Part shown: positions 49,156 to 61,058 of the stretch, one piece after another
Layout: every line of letters begins with the position of its first letter
How positions within the stretch are numbered: the first letter of the stretch is position 1
Origin: Burhinus oedicnemus
Taxonomy: Eukaryota > Chordata > Aves > Charadriiformes > Burhinidae
Reading direction: 5' to 3'
DNA: 64,000 bases
NCBI GenBank assembly: GCA_008921705.1
Contig: VFFE01007257.1
Location: forward strand, 2,509,903-2,573,902
Translations under genes and position numbers: made by a program
Notes under the pieces: generated by a model
What the model was told of the DNA's origin: nothing
Databases searched by the model: none
The model's input: only the letters and a program-made list of their open reading frames with translations

Positions 49156-49313
49156 ACCTGGAACACTACGCTAATGTTGCTGATTTGGGGAACAACTGAG
49201 AGCCTGACTCAGATGATCAGTGTCTCGCACACATGGCTTTTTCCACTACCTATATCAGCATGAGTACGTGTTAGAATAGGTTTTGCTACATAGTGCCATG
49301 GCCACCAAATCCC

Positions 49314-49340
49314 AACACCCTCCCCCCACCCCCGGGGCGC
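49314..49340 (-). repeat. C-rich tract (G-rich on minus strand)
   Basis: CCC-T-CCCCCC-A-CCCCC followed by GGGGCGC. It has three C-tracts plus a G-tract, so an i-motif or minus-strand quadruplex is possible but marginal. Confidence 0.6.
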
Positions 49341-50903
49341 TGCTCTATCCTCATATCAACAAAGTATTTAAGCAGATTCCTTTGTTCGTTCATGTTTTAG
49401 AAAATACTTATGAAAATTCTTCAGTTTAGGCATCAGACAACAACGGGATTTAATCAGAGTCCTAAAAATAAGTCTGTATTTAAGTTTATGCTGGATATAA
49501 GCAGAAGGTTAAAATGGGGACTTGTGTGCACAAGAAGTCTTACGAAGGCATGGCAGGAAAAGTTTAACCACCTGTGCTGCACAGTATGTTAAAAAAAAAA
49601 GGCTGCTGCAATGGTCTGCCTTCTCCTCATGTGGAGACAGGGGGGAAGATTTTAGAATGGACAGATTATTCTTGTAATAAAACGCTCCTTTATTCACTCA
49701 GAAGACAGCCACCAGGGAAAGTTCAGAGGAGGATGGCAGGATGAGCTGGGAGGAGGGGAAAATCTCTGACACAGAAACACTTTTTTGTATTTATTCAATG
49801 AACAAGTATTAATACTTCATTTCTAGCTATCTAAAAAACAGACGCAGCAAAATGTATCCCCAACAGTAAAAGGCACTGCCCTATTACCCTCCCACTGTAC
49901 ACATTTAAACCAAAGGGCAAATAAATGTTGGCAAACAGAAATGTGATGACTTACAGTATTTTCTTTGCTACAGTAGCTGCGAGGAGAAAAAAATCCCCCA
50001 GAAAGATTAAGAAGCAAACATAAAACTGATCTTGAAATTCCTATTTGTTGATGCCCCAGGGCAGGTACTTTTTCAACATTACACCTATTTCTGAAAAGTA
50101 CCTGCCTATTGGGGCACCTCTGCTACTGAAAGCTAGTCTGTTTTCAGACACAGAAACACTGACTCACCTGGTAAAAAAATAAATTAACCAACACCTCTCT
50201 GATTAAAAAAGGTATTAGACTTACAGAAAGTCTTCAGGAAAACATCTGTTGAAAAATACTATTTAATATGGAGGGACTTTATCCAAAAGGGAGGGAAACC
50301 GAATGTATTTAAAAGGACCTGAATTTTAACCCCAGGAATGATTCCGCATTTTGTAAGCTGTCTAAACTGCAGATTGCAAATCAGGAGAAGGATTAAACTC
50401 TATCCATCTGCAAACTAGATTACTGTTTTGCCTTAAAGGTTCCTTTTTCCTTTCCCCTCAATAATGCTGGCATTCACTGGCTAATCTTTTATTTGTGGCA
50501 CATATGCAGGGTGGAATAATATTACTCTTAATGGACATAAGATGTTATCACTGGCATAATTGTTAATTCTTGGGGAAACTTTCCTAAAATTACCTTACCC
50601 CCTGCCTATTAGTATTCTAGCCCCTAGCAGGAGGGGATCTTCTATTTGATGTTTACTAATGGTGTTTATTTCAAACACACTTGATTCTTAGCAAAGCTGC
50701 TCAGGTTCTGCTTGCACTTTAAATTTGCAGGTTTACTGTAAAATGCCAGGCACATTGAGATGAATCAAACTCATCTGAGCATGAATGAAATGTAGTGAGA
50801 AAGTCCCTTCTGGCATCATTTCTGGGATTAGTAATTTGTGAAATTGTGGTGATGCAAGGGAACAGCATGAGAAAGCCATTTCCTTCCCCTTTGTCCAGTC
50901 TAA

Positions 50904-51351
50904 ATGCAAATCTGAACTTTCTTGGCAGTTCATTTGCATATTAATGCATATAGTATTCCACTCCAGAGATCACTTCAGATTTCCTAAATTAAGTTGGGTG
51001 GGTGGGCTGAGGGAAAGGGGTCATTTTTGTCATACCAGCACGAACATTCTTAGATACTTTACCAAAATGACAGAAAGCAGGCAATTATTTTACTTGCCCA
51101 ATCTCTATTTCAGTTTGCCAACTGGACCCACTGAGGAGATGCAGAGGATAAAAGGCAATGGTTGACCAGAAGGAGGGAAATGCTTCATGTCACTGAAGAA
51201 GAACAAACATGATGAAATTAAGAAAGGGTAAGAGTGCACACCAGTCTAATTAGCATTTCTTCCTAGTAGCTTGGGAAATGTCAGCCACCAGTTGGTGGCA
51301 AAATAGAGATGTAATGTGAGTAATAATGAATTAAATTGTGGCTATTTGCAT
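50904..51351. promoter_or_regulatory. Cluster of three POU octamer motifs
   Basis: A perfect ATGCAAAT lies at 50904-50911, a perfect ATTTGCAT at 50932-50939, and a third ATTTGCAT at 51344-51351. The second is followed directly by ATTAATGCATAT, giving TGCAT-ATTA-ATGCA, a POU dimer-like arrangement. Octamers bind Oct/Brn factors. About four copies would be expected by chance in the whole window, so three in 450 bp is suggestive only. Confidence 0.3.
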
Positions 51352-53954
51352 TGGAATGTTAAGATAATGATCTGAAATTACTATTGTAAATATTCCCCAT
51401 GACAGTTGAAAATTGGACTTAAAGCTAATAGTACTTTGGATGAACTTTAAGCCATGAAATCACTTTTAATGCTTTACACTCCTTTTGGCTATGACAGTGT
51501 GTTTCAGAAGTTAATTTACCTCTGTTTTGTTCAAGCTGTTTGGTAATTGATGCATACATCATGGAGGTTTTAATGAACAACTACAGGGACTATTTACCCT
51601 ATTCACTAAGTATAACTGAAACACTTGATTGCTACTCCTGAGCAGAATAAACCAATAGTCAAGCACAACAAGTATTTTTGGCTGGGGACTGGAGGAGATG
51701 AGATCAGTAAGGATCTGTTTAAATGCAAAGAAAAAAGCAACATTTTCAGAAAATGCTTGAACACTTCAGATACGTTTTCTTGCATTAGCTGCAATTTATA
51801 GTTTTGCTGTTAGCATTACGAATCGCTTAGGGAGAATTTACGTCTGTATGTCTACAAACTAGTACTGTCAGAGTAAGGTCAGCTGACAAAATGGAAAAGT
51901 AGTGGATATCTTCACAGCATCTGCTGTGTAAATAGCTTTCCAGTAATAGTGCATTTAAAATGAGGGTTTATTTCCAGACTATAGAGTCTAATTACATTGT
52001 AACATTATGTTTGCCATAAGGCATGTTTTTATTTAAAGATAGATGATGTAAAAGCTTTAAGATTACACAGAATTATGTCATGCTCACAAAAAGTGGTTTT
52101 GCACAATTTAAAGGAATGCTAAAGACTTTAAAAGACTGTTGAGGCTTCTGAGCAGCTAAACTGAGATCTCCTTAGATCATTTGATGATTCTTGCTTTCAG
52201 AACGTACTCACTTCCTGGAGGTGTCCTGCAACGGGCAGTGAAAAATGGATGCACTTCAAACAATCAAAAGTTTTTCAGGTGTAACTTATAGGGCTGTTGA
52301 GATTCAGACTACCAAATCTATATTCAGTATATCAATCCCCCAAATCTGTATGAATAGTCAACACTGCCTTTTTGAACTGCCCCAAACATCTGCCCTAGCC
52401 TAAGTCCTGCCTCTTTCCAGCTGCCAGGAGTTGCAGCTCTTCATGAATTTTCAAGAGATGGGTCTGTAGGCTCTGGTCTCACAATCTCCTGAAGTCAAAG
52501 AGCTGTTTGTTTTCATGCACTGACTAGCATCGAATTACCGAGCCAAGCTACCTTCCCTTTTTTATATAGATCAGCCACTTTGTTGATCATCTTCCCTTTA
52601 GTTATTAGAAATACATGTTATATATAAGAAAAAAGTATAGAAAAATAAAGGCCAGACACCGTTAGGACTTTAAATTCCAATGGTTTTGTAAAGAAAAAAG
52701 GCCCTGTAGTGTGACTATACGCAGCTTATGGTGCTTCAGGTGTTAACCATTAGCTTTTTTTCTGGATCTGTACAGCTTCTGCACAGTGTTCTTAACTGGG
52801 TTACCAGGGACCAGATGAAAAATAAACTCTATTGAATCATCTTGCATTTCATATATGCTATGTTATATTTAGGGATGTAACTATGCAGAAATACTGTCAG
52901 TGTATTTTGCATGCATTATCCTACTGCAGGAACAGTTAAGAAACATTTTCTTTTCCAGTTCACATTCAGAGTCAAGCGAGTCATTGCATTTCTAGTCTTC
53001 CTAAGATTTCATATTTTAGACCTTCTGTATTATTCTTCTGGAGAAATAAAATATATTTTCCATCTCTACAAAAATGTCATTGTTTAGGCAGCACAAAGGC
53101 CTTAGCAAATAGAGGACATTTGTTCATTAACATGTGTAGCGTTTTGCATCTAAGACGGATGTAAAGCTGCATAGGCTCCCACTGCCTGAGGGAAGTAAGA
53201 AGAATTCAAGGTATCTTGGAAAAATACTGGGAGAATACACTATTATTACCACAAGTGGAAAACCACTGAGCATCCCTGGCCACATCTCAAATTGTGAAAG
53301 CCTAAAAATGACACACAACATAGAGTCAAAATCCTGGAAGCAAGAAATATAGCATTGACAATGTAAAAATTTTAAGGCGCAGTGTAACACATTGGATATA
53401 GCTCTTGGTGTCACCTCAAGACAAAGTGTATTGTGGGTCTGTTTTCTGCAATGCAAATCTGTGTAAAGCATGGATGAATTTGAGACTTCTGTAAGCGATT
53501 TGTCTTGAAGTAGGCTTTATCTCTGGATAGCTCCAAATGAGATCTATTTGGGGATTTGGTCAAAAGTGACATGGTATGCAGACAGCTGAATGAGAAATTA
53601 GGGTGGAGAAGATTCTGCTGTGGATCCATCTGCTCTGCTAGTCTCCTTCACTTCTTCAAGCTCCTGTTCCTCATCTCCATCATGGAAAAGCATAGAAAAG
53701 ACATGCCAAGTAGCTGCATATCTACTTGCAGCTTTGATGCTGTGAGTGAAATGCTAACGTGACAGAATTGCTGAAGATCTGACTTTTGTCAGCTCTGTGT
53801 TTATGTTTATATATTTGATCAGAAAAACAAAGATGCAAAATGCTATAAATGTGAACACAAGTTTGATCATACGCTCTTAAAACTCCTGACTTTCCTATTC
53901 CGTCTCTTACCTTAGTATTAACAGCTTTGGACATGTGACTGCCTTGATTTTTAA

Positions 53955-53993
53955 GGGTGGGGGGAGGTGGGGAGAGGAGGGGAGGGTGGGGGG
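53955..53993 (+). repeat. G-rich block, quadruplex-capable
   Basis: Six G-tracts of three or more (53955-53957, 53959-53964, 53969-53972, 53979-53982, 53984-53986, 53988-53993) are separated by loops of 1-6 nt. This fits the usual G3+N1-7 quadruplex rule. Confidence 0.8.
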
Positions 53994-54822
53994 AAAGAAG
54001 GTTGCTTCTTGTTTACAGTGTTACTATTTAAACAGTTCTAGTTAAGCTTTGAAAAGCACCTTCCTTTCAGGTCAATAAAAGGGCTGCAGGCCAAGTTTCC
54101 ATCTATGCTTAACTTGTATTTGCTGGCTGGACACAATTTTCTACTAAGCCTGTTTAAAAAGAAAGCAGTGTAGCATGATAGCTGTCTGCTAGCATGTGCC
54201 TAAATGTAAATTCTGTAACTACAATATCTCAAAAGTTTCAGTCACGCCAATGTAATATATCCCATATTTTAATTTTGCCCACAGACATGATATAAAGCCT
54301 TAGTGGTAAAAGCCAGGATACTCAAGTTGCACTGCAATCATTTACTAAATAAATCCCAAAGCATTCCAAAGAATGCAGCTCTGAGGTGTCTTAGAAGAGA
54401 CAAAAGAAAAAAGTTTTCTCATTACACTGAACATACTTTCTTCTCCCTTGTCCTGCTTCACTCCCACATACATGGTCCAGCTAAATGAACTGATGACCTA
54501 TATTTTCTAAGTCTTGTCCTTTCTCTTTATGAAGGAATACCAATTATTTCATCAAAACATTCTGAAAATTCCTGCATTACTACACTACTATTCTGAGGCC
54601 AGTTCTTACTGTACAAAGATACACTATTCCACAAAAGAGACTCTCCTGTGCAGCTAACAAGATCCTGAGATGGGAGGTGTTTTAATCTACAGACAAAGCC
54701 TCAGCTTTCAGGCCTCTTGATCTCAAAGCTTAAAGTCCTGAGACTTGAGCAATGTAGCTGAGGAAATGTGCAATCTTCCTCACTCAGTACACAAGCAGAC
54801 AGCTCTAGTGCTACTATTGTAA

Positions 54823-55072
54823 ATGTCTCAAGTTGCACCAGAGGAGGTTTAAATTGAATATTAGGAAAAATTTCTTCACTCAAAGGGTTGTCTAGCAGAG
54901 GAACAGGCTGCCCAGGGAAGCAGTGGAGTCCTCCTCTGAGGTATTTTAAAGACATGTAGATGTAGCACTTAGGGACATGGTTTAGTGGTAGACTTGGCAG
55001 TGTTAGGTTAACAGTTGGACTCAATGATCTTAAAGGTTCTTTCCAACCTAAACAATTCTATGATTGATTCTG
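54823..55072 (+). mobile_element. CR1 LINE, last ~250 bp
   Basis: TCTCAAGTTGCACCAGAGGA, TATTAGGAAAAATTTCTTCA, GAACAGGCTGCCCAGGGAAG and CTTAGGGACATGGTTTAGTG lead to GTTGGACTCAATGATCTTAA, CCAACCTAAACAATTCTATG and a final ATTCTGT. It is 5' truncated. Its 3' end is the same subfamily type as the extra tail at 11234-11334. Confidence 0.93.
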
Positions 55073-55261
55073 TCATGCTTTTCCAGCAGATATTATACTT
55101 CAGTGTAATAATTTCACCAAATTTCTGCTTGGTGAAGTAGGAGTATCACCAAGTCATATTAAAATTTGAAAATACTGGTTTCAGTCTGATACTGAAAAAT
55201 GCCTCCTCTCTCCTCTTCCCTTCCTCATCCCCTCGTGCGTATTACCAGAAATAAACCAGCC
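55073..55261. other. Unique spacer between facing CR1 3' ends
   Basis: About 190 bp with no element recognised. Confidence 0.6.
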
Positions 55262-55398
55262 AAATCACAGCATCACCATGGTTGAAAGGGACCTCTGGAG
55301 ATCGTCTAGTCCAACCCCCCTGCCAGAGCAGGTTCACCTAGAGCAGGTTGCACAGGATGGCATCCAGGCGGGTTTGGAATGTCGCCAGGGTCGGAGAA
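55262..55398 (-). mobile_element. CR1 LINE 3' fragment (minus strand)
   Basis: CAAATCACAGCATCACCATG, GTTGAAAGGGACCTCTGGAG, ATCGTCTAGTCCAACCCCCC and CAGAGCAGGTTCACCTAGAG are the complement of a CR1 3' end. The element is lost after GGTTTGGAATGTCGCCAGGG. Its 3' subfamily resembles that at 44300-44400, so it differs from its plus-strand neighbour. Confidence 0.92.
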
Positions 55399-56766
55399 AT
55401 GAATGTATGATCTTTGCTTCATCTGCATGTCCTGTCCTTTCTCTCCAGACTGCCATCTCTGAGAACATGGAAGAGCACCTTCCATAATTGGTGGTGAAAG
55501 TGAAACCAGAAAAGGGAGAGAATTTGAGGTGACAACACTGCACAGCAGACCTAAAAGAAACAGAAAGTTGTTCACAAGAGAATGTCACAGTATGTCTGCA
55601 GCAAAACATACAGCAACAATGTAAGAAACAAAGCAGAACAAGAGATGACAAGGAGAGGTTGCTGGGACATTTTGGAAGGCTGAAGACAGGCTGCCTGAAA
55701 GGCTGACCTATTCGATATATAGGTCAGCCTGCCATATGTAATGAGCTGTTGCATTATGTTGTAAAACTGCTGCAAGAAACCACTGCTATAGCTTTATCTC
55801 TTTCCTATTAGGAGTAAAGGTCAGGCACAAGCTCCTTCTGTTGCTCTTGGCTGTTCTGAGTGAAGGCCATGGAAGGAACCCATTAGAGAATAAAAGTGAA
55901 TTGCTCCAGGCTCGTAAGTTGCATTGCCAGTGGGGAGGCACATTGCTAATAAAAATGGTCTGGTAGTAAATCATTTAATTTCTTGGCTGCTCCTACCCTC
56001 ATTTTCAGATGGAAGTTGATGTTTTAAGAGCTTTAAAATTCAGCTCTGATCAGGAAATGAATTTAGTTGTTTGAAAAGCAGCTGTTTGAAACAGCTTTGT
56101 TCCTTCTTTAGCCTCAGTGGAGCTTGAAATCAGCTGCTGATAGAGAGATCCAAGTGTACAATCCTCTGGTTTTTGTTTTGGTTGTTTTTTTTTTTCTTTT
56201 AAATAAATTACAATTAAATGTCCTTTCTCATTAGCATGCTGTTTCATCAGTCTTGCTAGTGCTTGCTACAGAAGGACCGCCTATAGGTCTGTTAACTCAT
56301 GTGAAAGCCAGGGAGCATGGGTTCTACCTGTGCTGCTCTCTGCTGAGTGGTTTTAGGAAACCACTCCATTCTCCTGTGCTTGTGTGCCTGGTCCTGTTCT
56401 AGGCCATCAGCTCTCTAGGGAAGAGACTGAGTTTATTTGCAATTTTTCCTATTTTATGTAAATTTGTGTAAAAATGAGAGTGTCTAACATCAGGTAGTGT
56501 TATTATAGGATATAAATATTATAATGAAATAAAAAATAATTCTAACATTTTGGTTCCCAAATACTATGCTATGCTAATGTAGGGGGTGGGGCTTGGACCA
56601 TGAACAACTCATTAGAATCATTATAACTTCTACATATATTCAGACTTCACCTTACTTGTCCTTTCTTTTACCTTCCCTTAGAGACTTCCTGATTTACTTA
56701 TACTATATTCTGCCCTATCTTGGACCTGCAAGATACTAGGCTGCTTACACAGGCATTCTCTATGAT
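55399..56766. other. Unique non-coding DNA with a perfect hairpin
   Basis: No gene recognised. Contains the 12-bp stem-loop at 55700-55730 and an 11-T run at 56185-56195. Confidence 0.55.
55700..55730. repeat. Perfect 12-bp inverted repeat, 7-nt loop
   Basis: AGGCTGACCTAT (55700-55711) and ATAGGTCAGCCT (55719-55730) are exact complements around the loop TCGATAT. The arms contain TGACCT and AGGTCA, consensus nuclear-receptor half-sites in everted orientation with an 11-nt spacer. It could be a structured RNA, a receptor site or a mutational palindrome. Confidence 0.85.
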
Positions 56767-56772
56767 CACCCC

Positions 56773-57205
56773 TGTGGGGCAGGATTTGACTGGCCTCAGA
56801 AAAAGTCCTAGTGCTGTTCAGCTGATGGAAGGAAACGTGCTGGACCTTGTCGGCCACAGGCCTTGGGTAGATTAAGATAAGAGCTGTACCCTAGAAGAAT
56901 AGGCAGTACTGACTCTGTGTGTAGATAAAGATTAGGCAGCTGTCTCATGACTGAGAAACTATTGTTCTGCACAGGAAGGACTGTTGCAGCTAAGGAAAGC
57001 AAATGTTTAGAAGATAGTATTAGCGGCAACCAATTAGCAGTTAACACAGGAGATGAGGATGAACCAATCAGTTTGTAATATGTGTCGAAGGCACCAATCG
57101 ATTTGAAATACGTTGCCTTCTGATCTGGATAAATACTTGTGGATAGTCCTAATAAACTCGACATTTAGCTTGCATCAAGCTGCGTCCCGTCTCTCAATCG
57201 CGGCA
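56773..57205 (+). mobile_element. Solo LTR of an endogenous retrovirus
   Basis: A 433-bp unit begins TGTGGGGCAGG and ends CGCGGCA (TG...CA) between copies of CACCCC. U3 holds three CCAAT boxes (57030-57034, 57064-57068, 57094-57098) and a TATA-like GATAAATA (57128-57135). The polyadenylation signal AATAAA is at 57151-57156, followed by the pyrimidine-rich GCGTCCCGTCTCTC of U5. No primer-binding site, coding region or second LTR follows, so the internal part was presumably lost by LTR-LTR recombination. Orientation is plus. The family is not identified; the 6-bp duplication favours class II. Confidence 0.85.
57030..57156 (+). promoter_or_regulatory. LTR promoter and poly(A) module
   Basis: CCAAT motifs spaced 34 and 30 bp lie upstream of a TATA-like GATAAATA, with AATAAA about 20 bp beyond. 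In a compact avian-type LTR these form the core promoter and 3'-processing signal. Activity cannot be judged from sequence. Confidence 0.55.
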
Positions 57206-57211
57206 CACCCC

Positions 57212-59719
57212 TACCAGTACACTGCTCCAACTTCAAGCTGGTCACTAGTTTGCTGGATTAAGAATCTGAAAGTAAACTTCTTAGCTGTACTTGCTGTATC
57301 TTTATGATGGCTGAAAGTGATGCATTATTACTGCAATCAGAATGTTACTTTCAAATATTCATGGAACTGTATTTTTTTTTTGTCTTGCCCAATAGCAGAG
57401 ATGGATAGACTTTAATGGTCCCCCTTATTGATCTTGTACTTTGCACCAGCCTAGTTTATTGACCAATTTCATTTTAAAGGGGCTCAGGTACTCTACAAAA
57501 TTAAGGTAAATTAGCACATTTCTTGCACTTCATAAAGTCTTCAGAGGCCAAACGCTGCCATGAAAAGTGCTTACATTCTACCAAGATGATTACTTTGAAC
57601 CTGAGAGGGTTTAGGGGATGTGTAAAGGTTTTAATGAGCTGCACATAATAGAACTCTCTGCATCATAAAATAAGATTCTGAAAAGTAGACTATATTAAGA
57701 AAAAGAAAGCTTAAGTAAACATATAAAAACAGTTTATCTTTTCTTCATGGCACAGTTTAAGTTACTTGCTACCAATTTTAAAACAAAAATAGATTTGTGT
57801 GACTGAAGATCACTTATGCACTTGAGTATAGGCATCCCACAGCTAACCTATTTTCCCAAAGTGACATAAAAAATTAGTAAAAGGAAATCAAGCCGTTTCA
57901 TGATACCATGCAGAGGAACGAGTGTTTCTGATATATTTAACAAAATTAATTAGAATGAGACTGGCAAAAATCTGCTGCTTAAGAACTGATTCTTAATTTT
58001 GCAAAGTATATGGTGCTTTTCTTACTTTTCATGCTAGCATAAGTATTTCCTGTTTTGTTGTTTCCAAAAACATAAATACTAGCATCAACAGTGGGTGGCA
58101 GGAAATGGAAGAATCTCATCTAAGTCATTCCATACTCATCTTTTTGTTCATGTCCAGCATTCCATTAGGTGTTAGAGATAATATTTTAAACATAATCAAA
58201 AGAAGGTAGTTATTAATCCTGAAAAGTAGATAATTGAGTCATTCTTTACTTTTGTTAAAAACAGAATGTGATTAAAAAAGCTTGTAGGTTTCTCTGAAAA
58301 ATTGTTACATTTTTCAGAAAAGTCTGAATAGATAAAGAAAAAAAAGGAATAACAGGAAAAAGATTAAAAAGAATTTAAAAGATATTTAAACTCTAATTTA
58401 TGAAACCAATGGAAAGCCTTTTCAATTCAACTTTGTCTTAGGCTTTGGTTTGGATCAAAGTATGTTCAAGTCCTTAGAGTACCTGACTTTGAACCAGAGT
58501 TTGGAGATTCTATTTCCAGCTCTGCTACTACTTTGCTCTGCATTTTCAAACACAATATTTCCATTTCTGTGCTTATTTTTCCTTCCTACTCTACCAATAA
58601 TGCAAACTCTGTCAACTCACAAAGCATCTTAGAACACAAAAATATGTGACTTATGGTACTTACGCTATTGGGTTGCAGTTATACACTGCAACACACTGCC
58701 ATTTTTAATTTGTTGGACTGACCTAGAGATACACAACTGCTGCAGTGATAGAGTGAATCAGTTATTTAAACAAGTAATGTTCAAGCCGCCTATTTTGTGT
58801 GATAGCAAATGATAAATAATAAAGAATGAGAGATTCAGAATTTCAGCCTCAGATAATTATAGACTCTGCAGTCAGCCTCCAATAAACTGTTGATAGGTAT
58901 ATACAGTCTCCCAACTGTTCAGAACTGTGCCTGTATGCTTTGTAATAATCATTTTGGCTGATGGCATTCAGATTTTACTTTAGAACACATCATTATACAA
59001 GAACAAATAAAAGGCTAACTATTTTAACAACTCCTTCTTTGTACTTTAAACAATAAACATTTTTCTCATTATTGCAATGTACCTTGGCTTTTTGGGATAT
59101 ACACTGTAAGTACACATAAACTCTGTTATCTACTACGTACTCATGATTAAAGCTTCCAAGCAGATGGTAAAGTATGAATACTACTACAAATAATACATAG
59201 CATTTATTTTGATTTCAAATAGCTGCTCAAACACACAACTGAGGTGCTTAATAAGTTATAGGCTCTTATTTTCTTTTCAGGTGATAAGCTCTTAACAGTA
59301 CTTCAAGAAAACATGAATTTCTGAGACCTCTGAAAAAAATAGTACTTTTGAAAATTAAATGTAGAGCAACATTAATAAAGTAAGCCTTTACCACATTTCT
59401 TTGCTTGCACTCTTTCAATAAAAAGTCAGACAAGACAAGATCAACACTCAAGTCCAATACTGTATTTCTACTGCGCTCCCTTCTGGTTCTTTGTTTAAAA
59501 TTTCAGATCCCTTGAACTTCACCCATCTTCCTTTTTTCAAGTCTTGCTTCCCTTCCCTGGACAAGTTGTTTTCAGTTTCTGCACCCCTATCTTCTTCCAG
59601 AAGGCTGATAATTTTCTTTTCACAACAGCTGAAACTTGGTAGTATCCAGTAAGGCCCACAGTAGATTCCAGAGAGAAGACAAACACTAACTAACCATGTC
59701 TAGGTATATCCTCCCAGCC
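57212..59719. other. Unique AT-rich non-coding DNA
   Basis: No gene recognised. A perfect 10-bp stem (TCTGAAAAAT/ATTTTTCAGA, 6-nt loop) lies at 58293-58318. Confidence 0.55.
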
Positions 59720-59930
59720 TCCAATTATCAGCAGTTAGTGGGCTTCCTATAAAGCCTGATTCAGAGGCTCGACAGCACTGATGGACTTTCCGTCCACGAA
59801 ACTATCTAACCCTAATTTATACTATCTGCCTCCACCACAACCTGTGGCAATGAGTTCCACAATTTCAGTATTGCTAAGCAAATGTACAGCTGATAAACAT
59901 TGACCTATTACTCATTTTGTGCAATTTCTA
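59720..59930 (-). mobile_element. Ancient CR1/L3-like LINE relic
   Basis: TTTCCGTCCACGAAACTATC, TAACCCTAATTTATACTATC and CTGTGGCAATGAGTTCCACA match the old amniote CR1 pattern TCCATGAATTTATCTAATCC...CCTCTGGCAACGAGTTCCACA on the minus strand, as I remember it. Ends are not definable. It is much more diverged than the other CR1 copies. Confidence 0.6.
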
Positions 59931-60027
59931 TGCTTGTCACAGTTTAGGAATGTGTCCTTAAATGCTTATGGGATATGCATGTTAGCCTGACTTTATAATC
60001 TAAAACACACAAATTGGTCTTTGTACC

Positions 60028-60066
60028 AATGTAAAACCCATTAAGTCAATGGAGTTTCACATGGAC
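60028..60066. repeat. Small palindromic relic
   Basis: GTAAAACCCATT-AAGTC-AATGGAGTTTCAC is an imperfect inverted repeat centred on a CATT..AGTCAATGG core like other sauropsid palindromic repeats. It is short and old. Confidence 0.4.
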
Positions 60067-61058
60067 GTATGGTCTGCCCACACAGATTGAATTACAGGTT
60101 GAGGGCTATAATTGTAGCAAACAGCACATAATTACCAGAATGACACTCTTTGTTACCTCTGAACACTGGGAATATTTGCTATACTAAAATGGTTATTCAC
60201 CAAGATAGTACACTTCCTTTACATCTGAAACCAGAAAGCTACAAAAAAGCCACAGCCTATTTTTAATACTTCCATTTGTCATGAAGTGACAGAGAAATCA
60301 AAACTTCAAATTAGTAAAATAAAGTAAAAATGTATATGAAACTTCAGTAGTGTCTGGTAGTTGCACTGTGCAATTGTACTCATCAAAAGGTATCCTGACA
60401 GCTTTTTCATACCAAGTTAAAGGGAAGTATAATTATTTGTTTATATTTGGAAGTTCTAAGAATTCTGTGTTCATATTTCATTTGACTGTATCACAAAAGA
60501 ATAATTTATTGCAACTACCTAACAAAAAGCTCCCAAACCTGGCTGTTTCAATTCCTCACTCATTTCCTTCAGAATGTTTTTTTATATCACTGTAAGATTT
60601 CATCTCTCCAGCCCTGTGCTGTAAACTTCTAGACTGTAACAAACCTCAGCCTCAAAAATGTCAAAACCAATGAAAAATGGAAATAACCACAGAGTAAGCT
60701 GGTCTCAAAGCTCCTCTGAGCCTCACTCACTCTGGCTCCTGGGTCACTGCCGAGCAGAATATGCAAGCTTACCGCTACCACTATTGTTGATTCTCTGTGC
60801 TATGTTAATATAGTGAAATTCACAGGAAAAAACCCCATCCATTCAATTCTCCCTCTTCTGTCCTCTTTTCTTCCTGCCTCCTTAACAAGAACCTAGGCAC
60901 AGGAGCTGTAAATACCTAAAAATAGTTACATTTTGAAGAATGACCATTTTTCTTAACTTCCACCTTAAGACACGTTTGCTAAGGGCTTCTGTAAAAAAAC
61001 AAGTATTTTAAAGATTGTACCAGTATGCTAGAAAAAGTCTAGAGATCTGATCTGGGAC

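Larger units (their letters stand above)
49341..54822. other. Unique non-coding DNA with candidate regulatory motifs
   Basis: No gene or transposon recognised over 5.4 kb. It contains a POU octamer cluster (50904-51351) and a strong G-rich block (53955-53993), both listed separately. The absence of interspersed repeats over this span may reflect constraint or chance. Confidence 0.5.
56767..57211 (+). repeat. 6-bp target-site duplication flanking the LTR
   Basis: CACCCC occurs directly before (56767-56772) and directly after (57206-57211) the LTR. An exact 6-bp duplication is typical of class II (ERVK/alpha-beta type) insertions. A reading with the LTR ending in ACA at 57207 would leave a 4-bp CCCC duplication instead. 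Confidence 0.8.
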
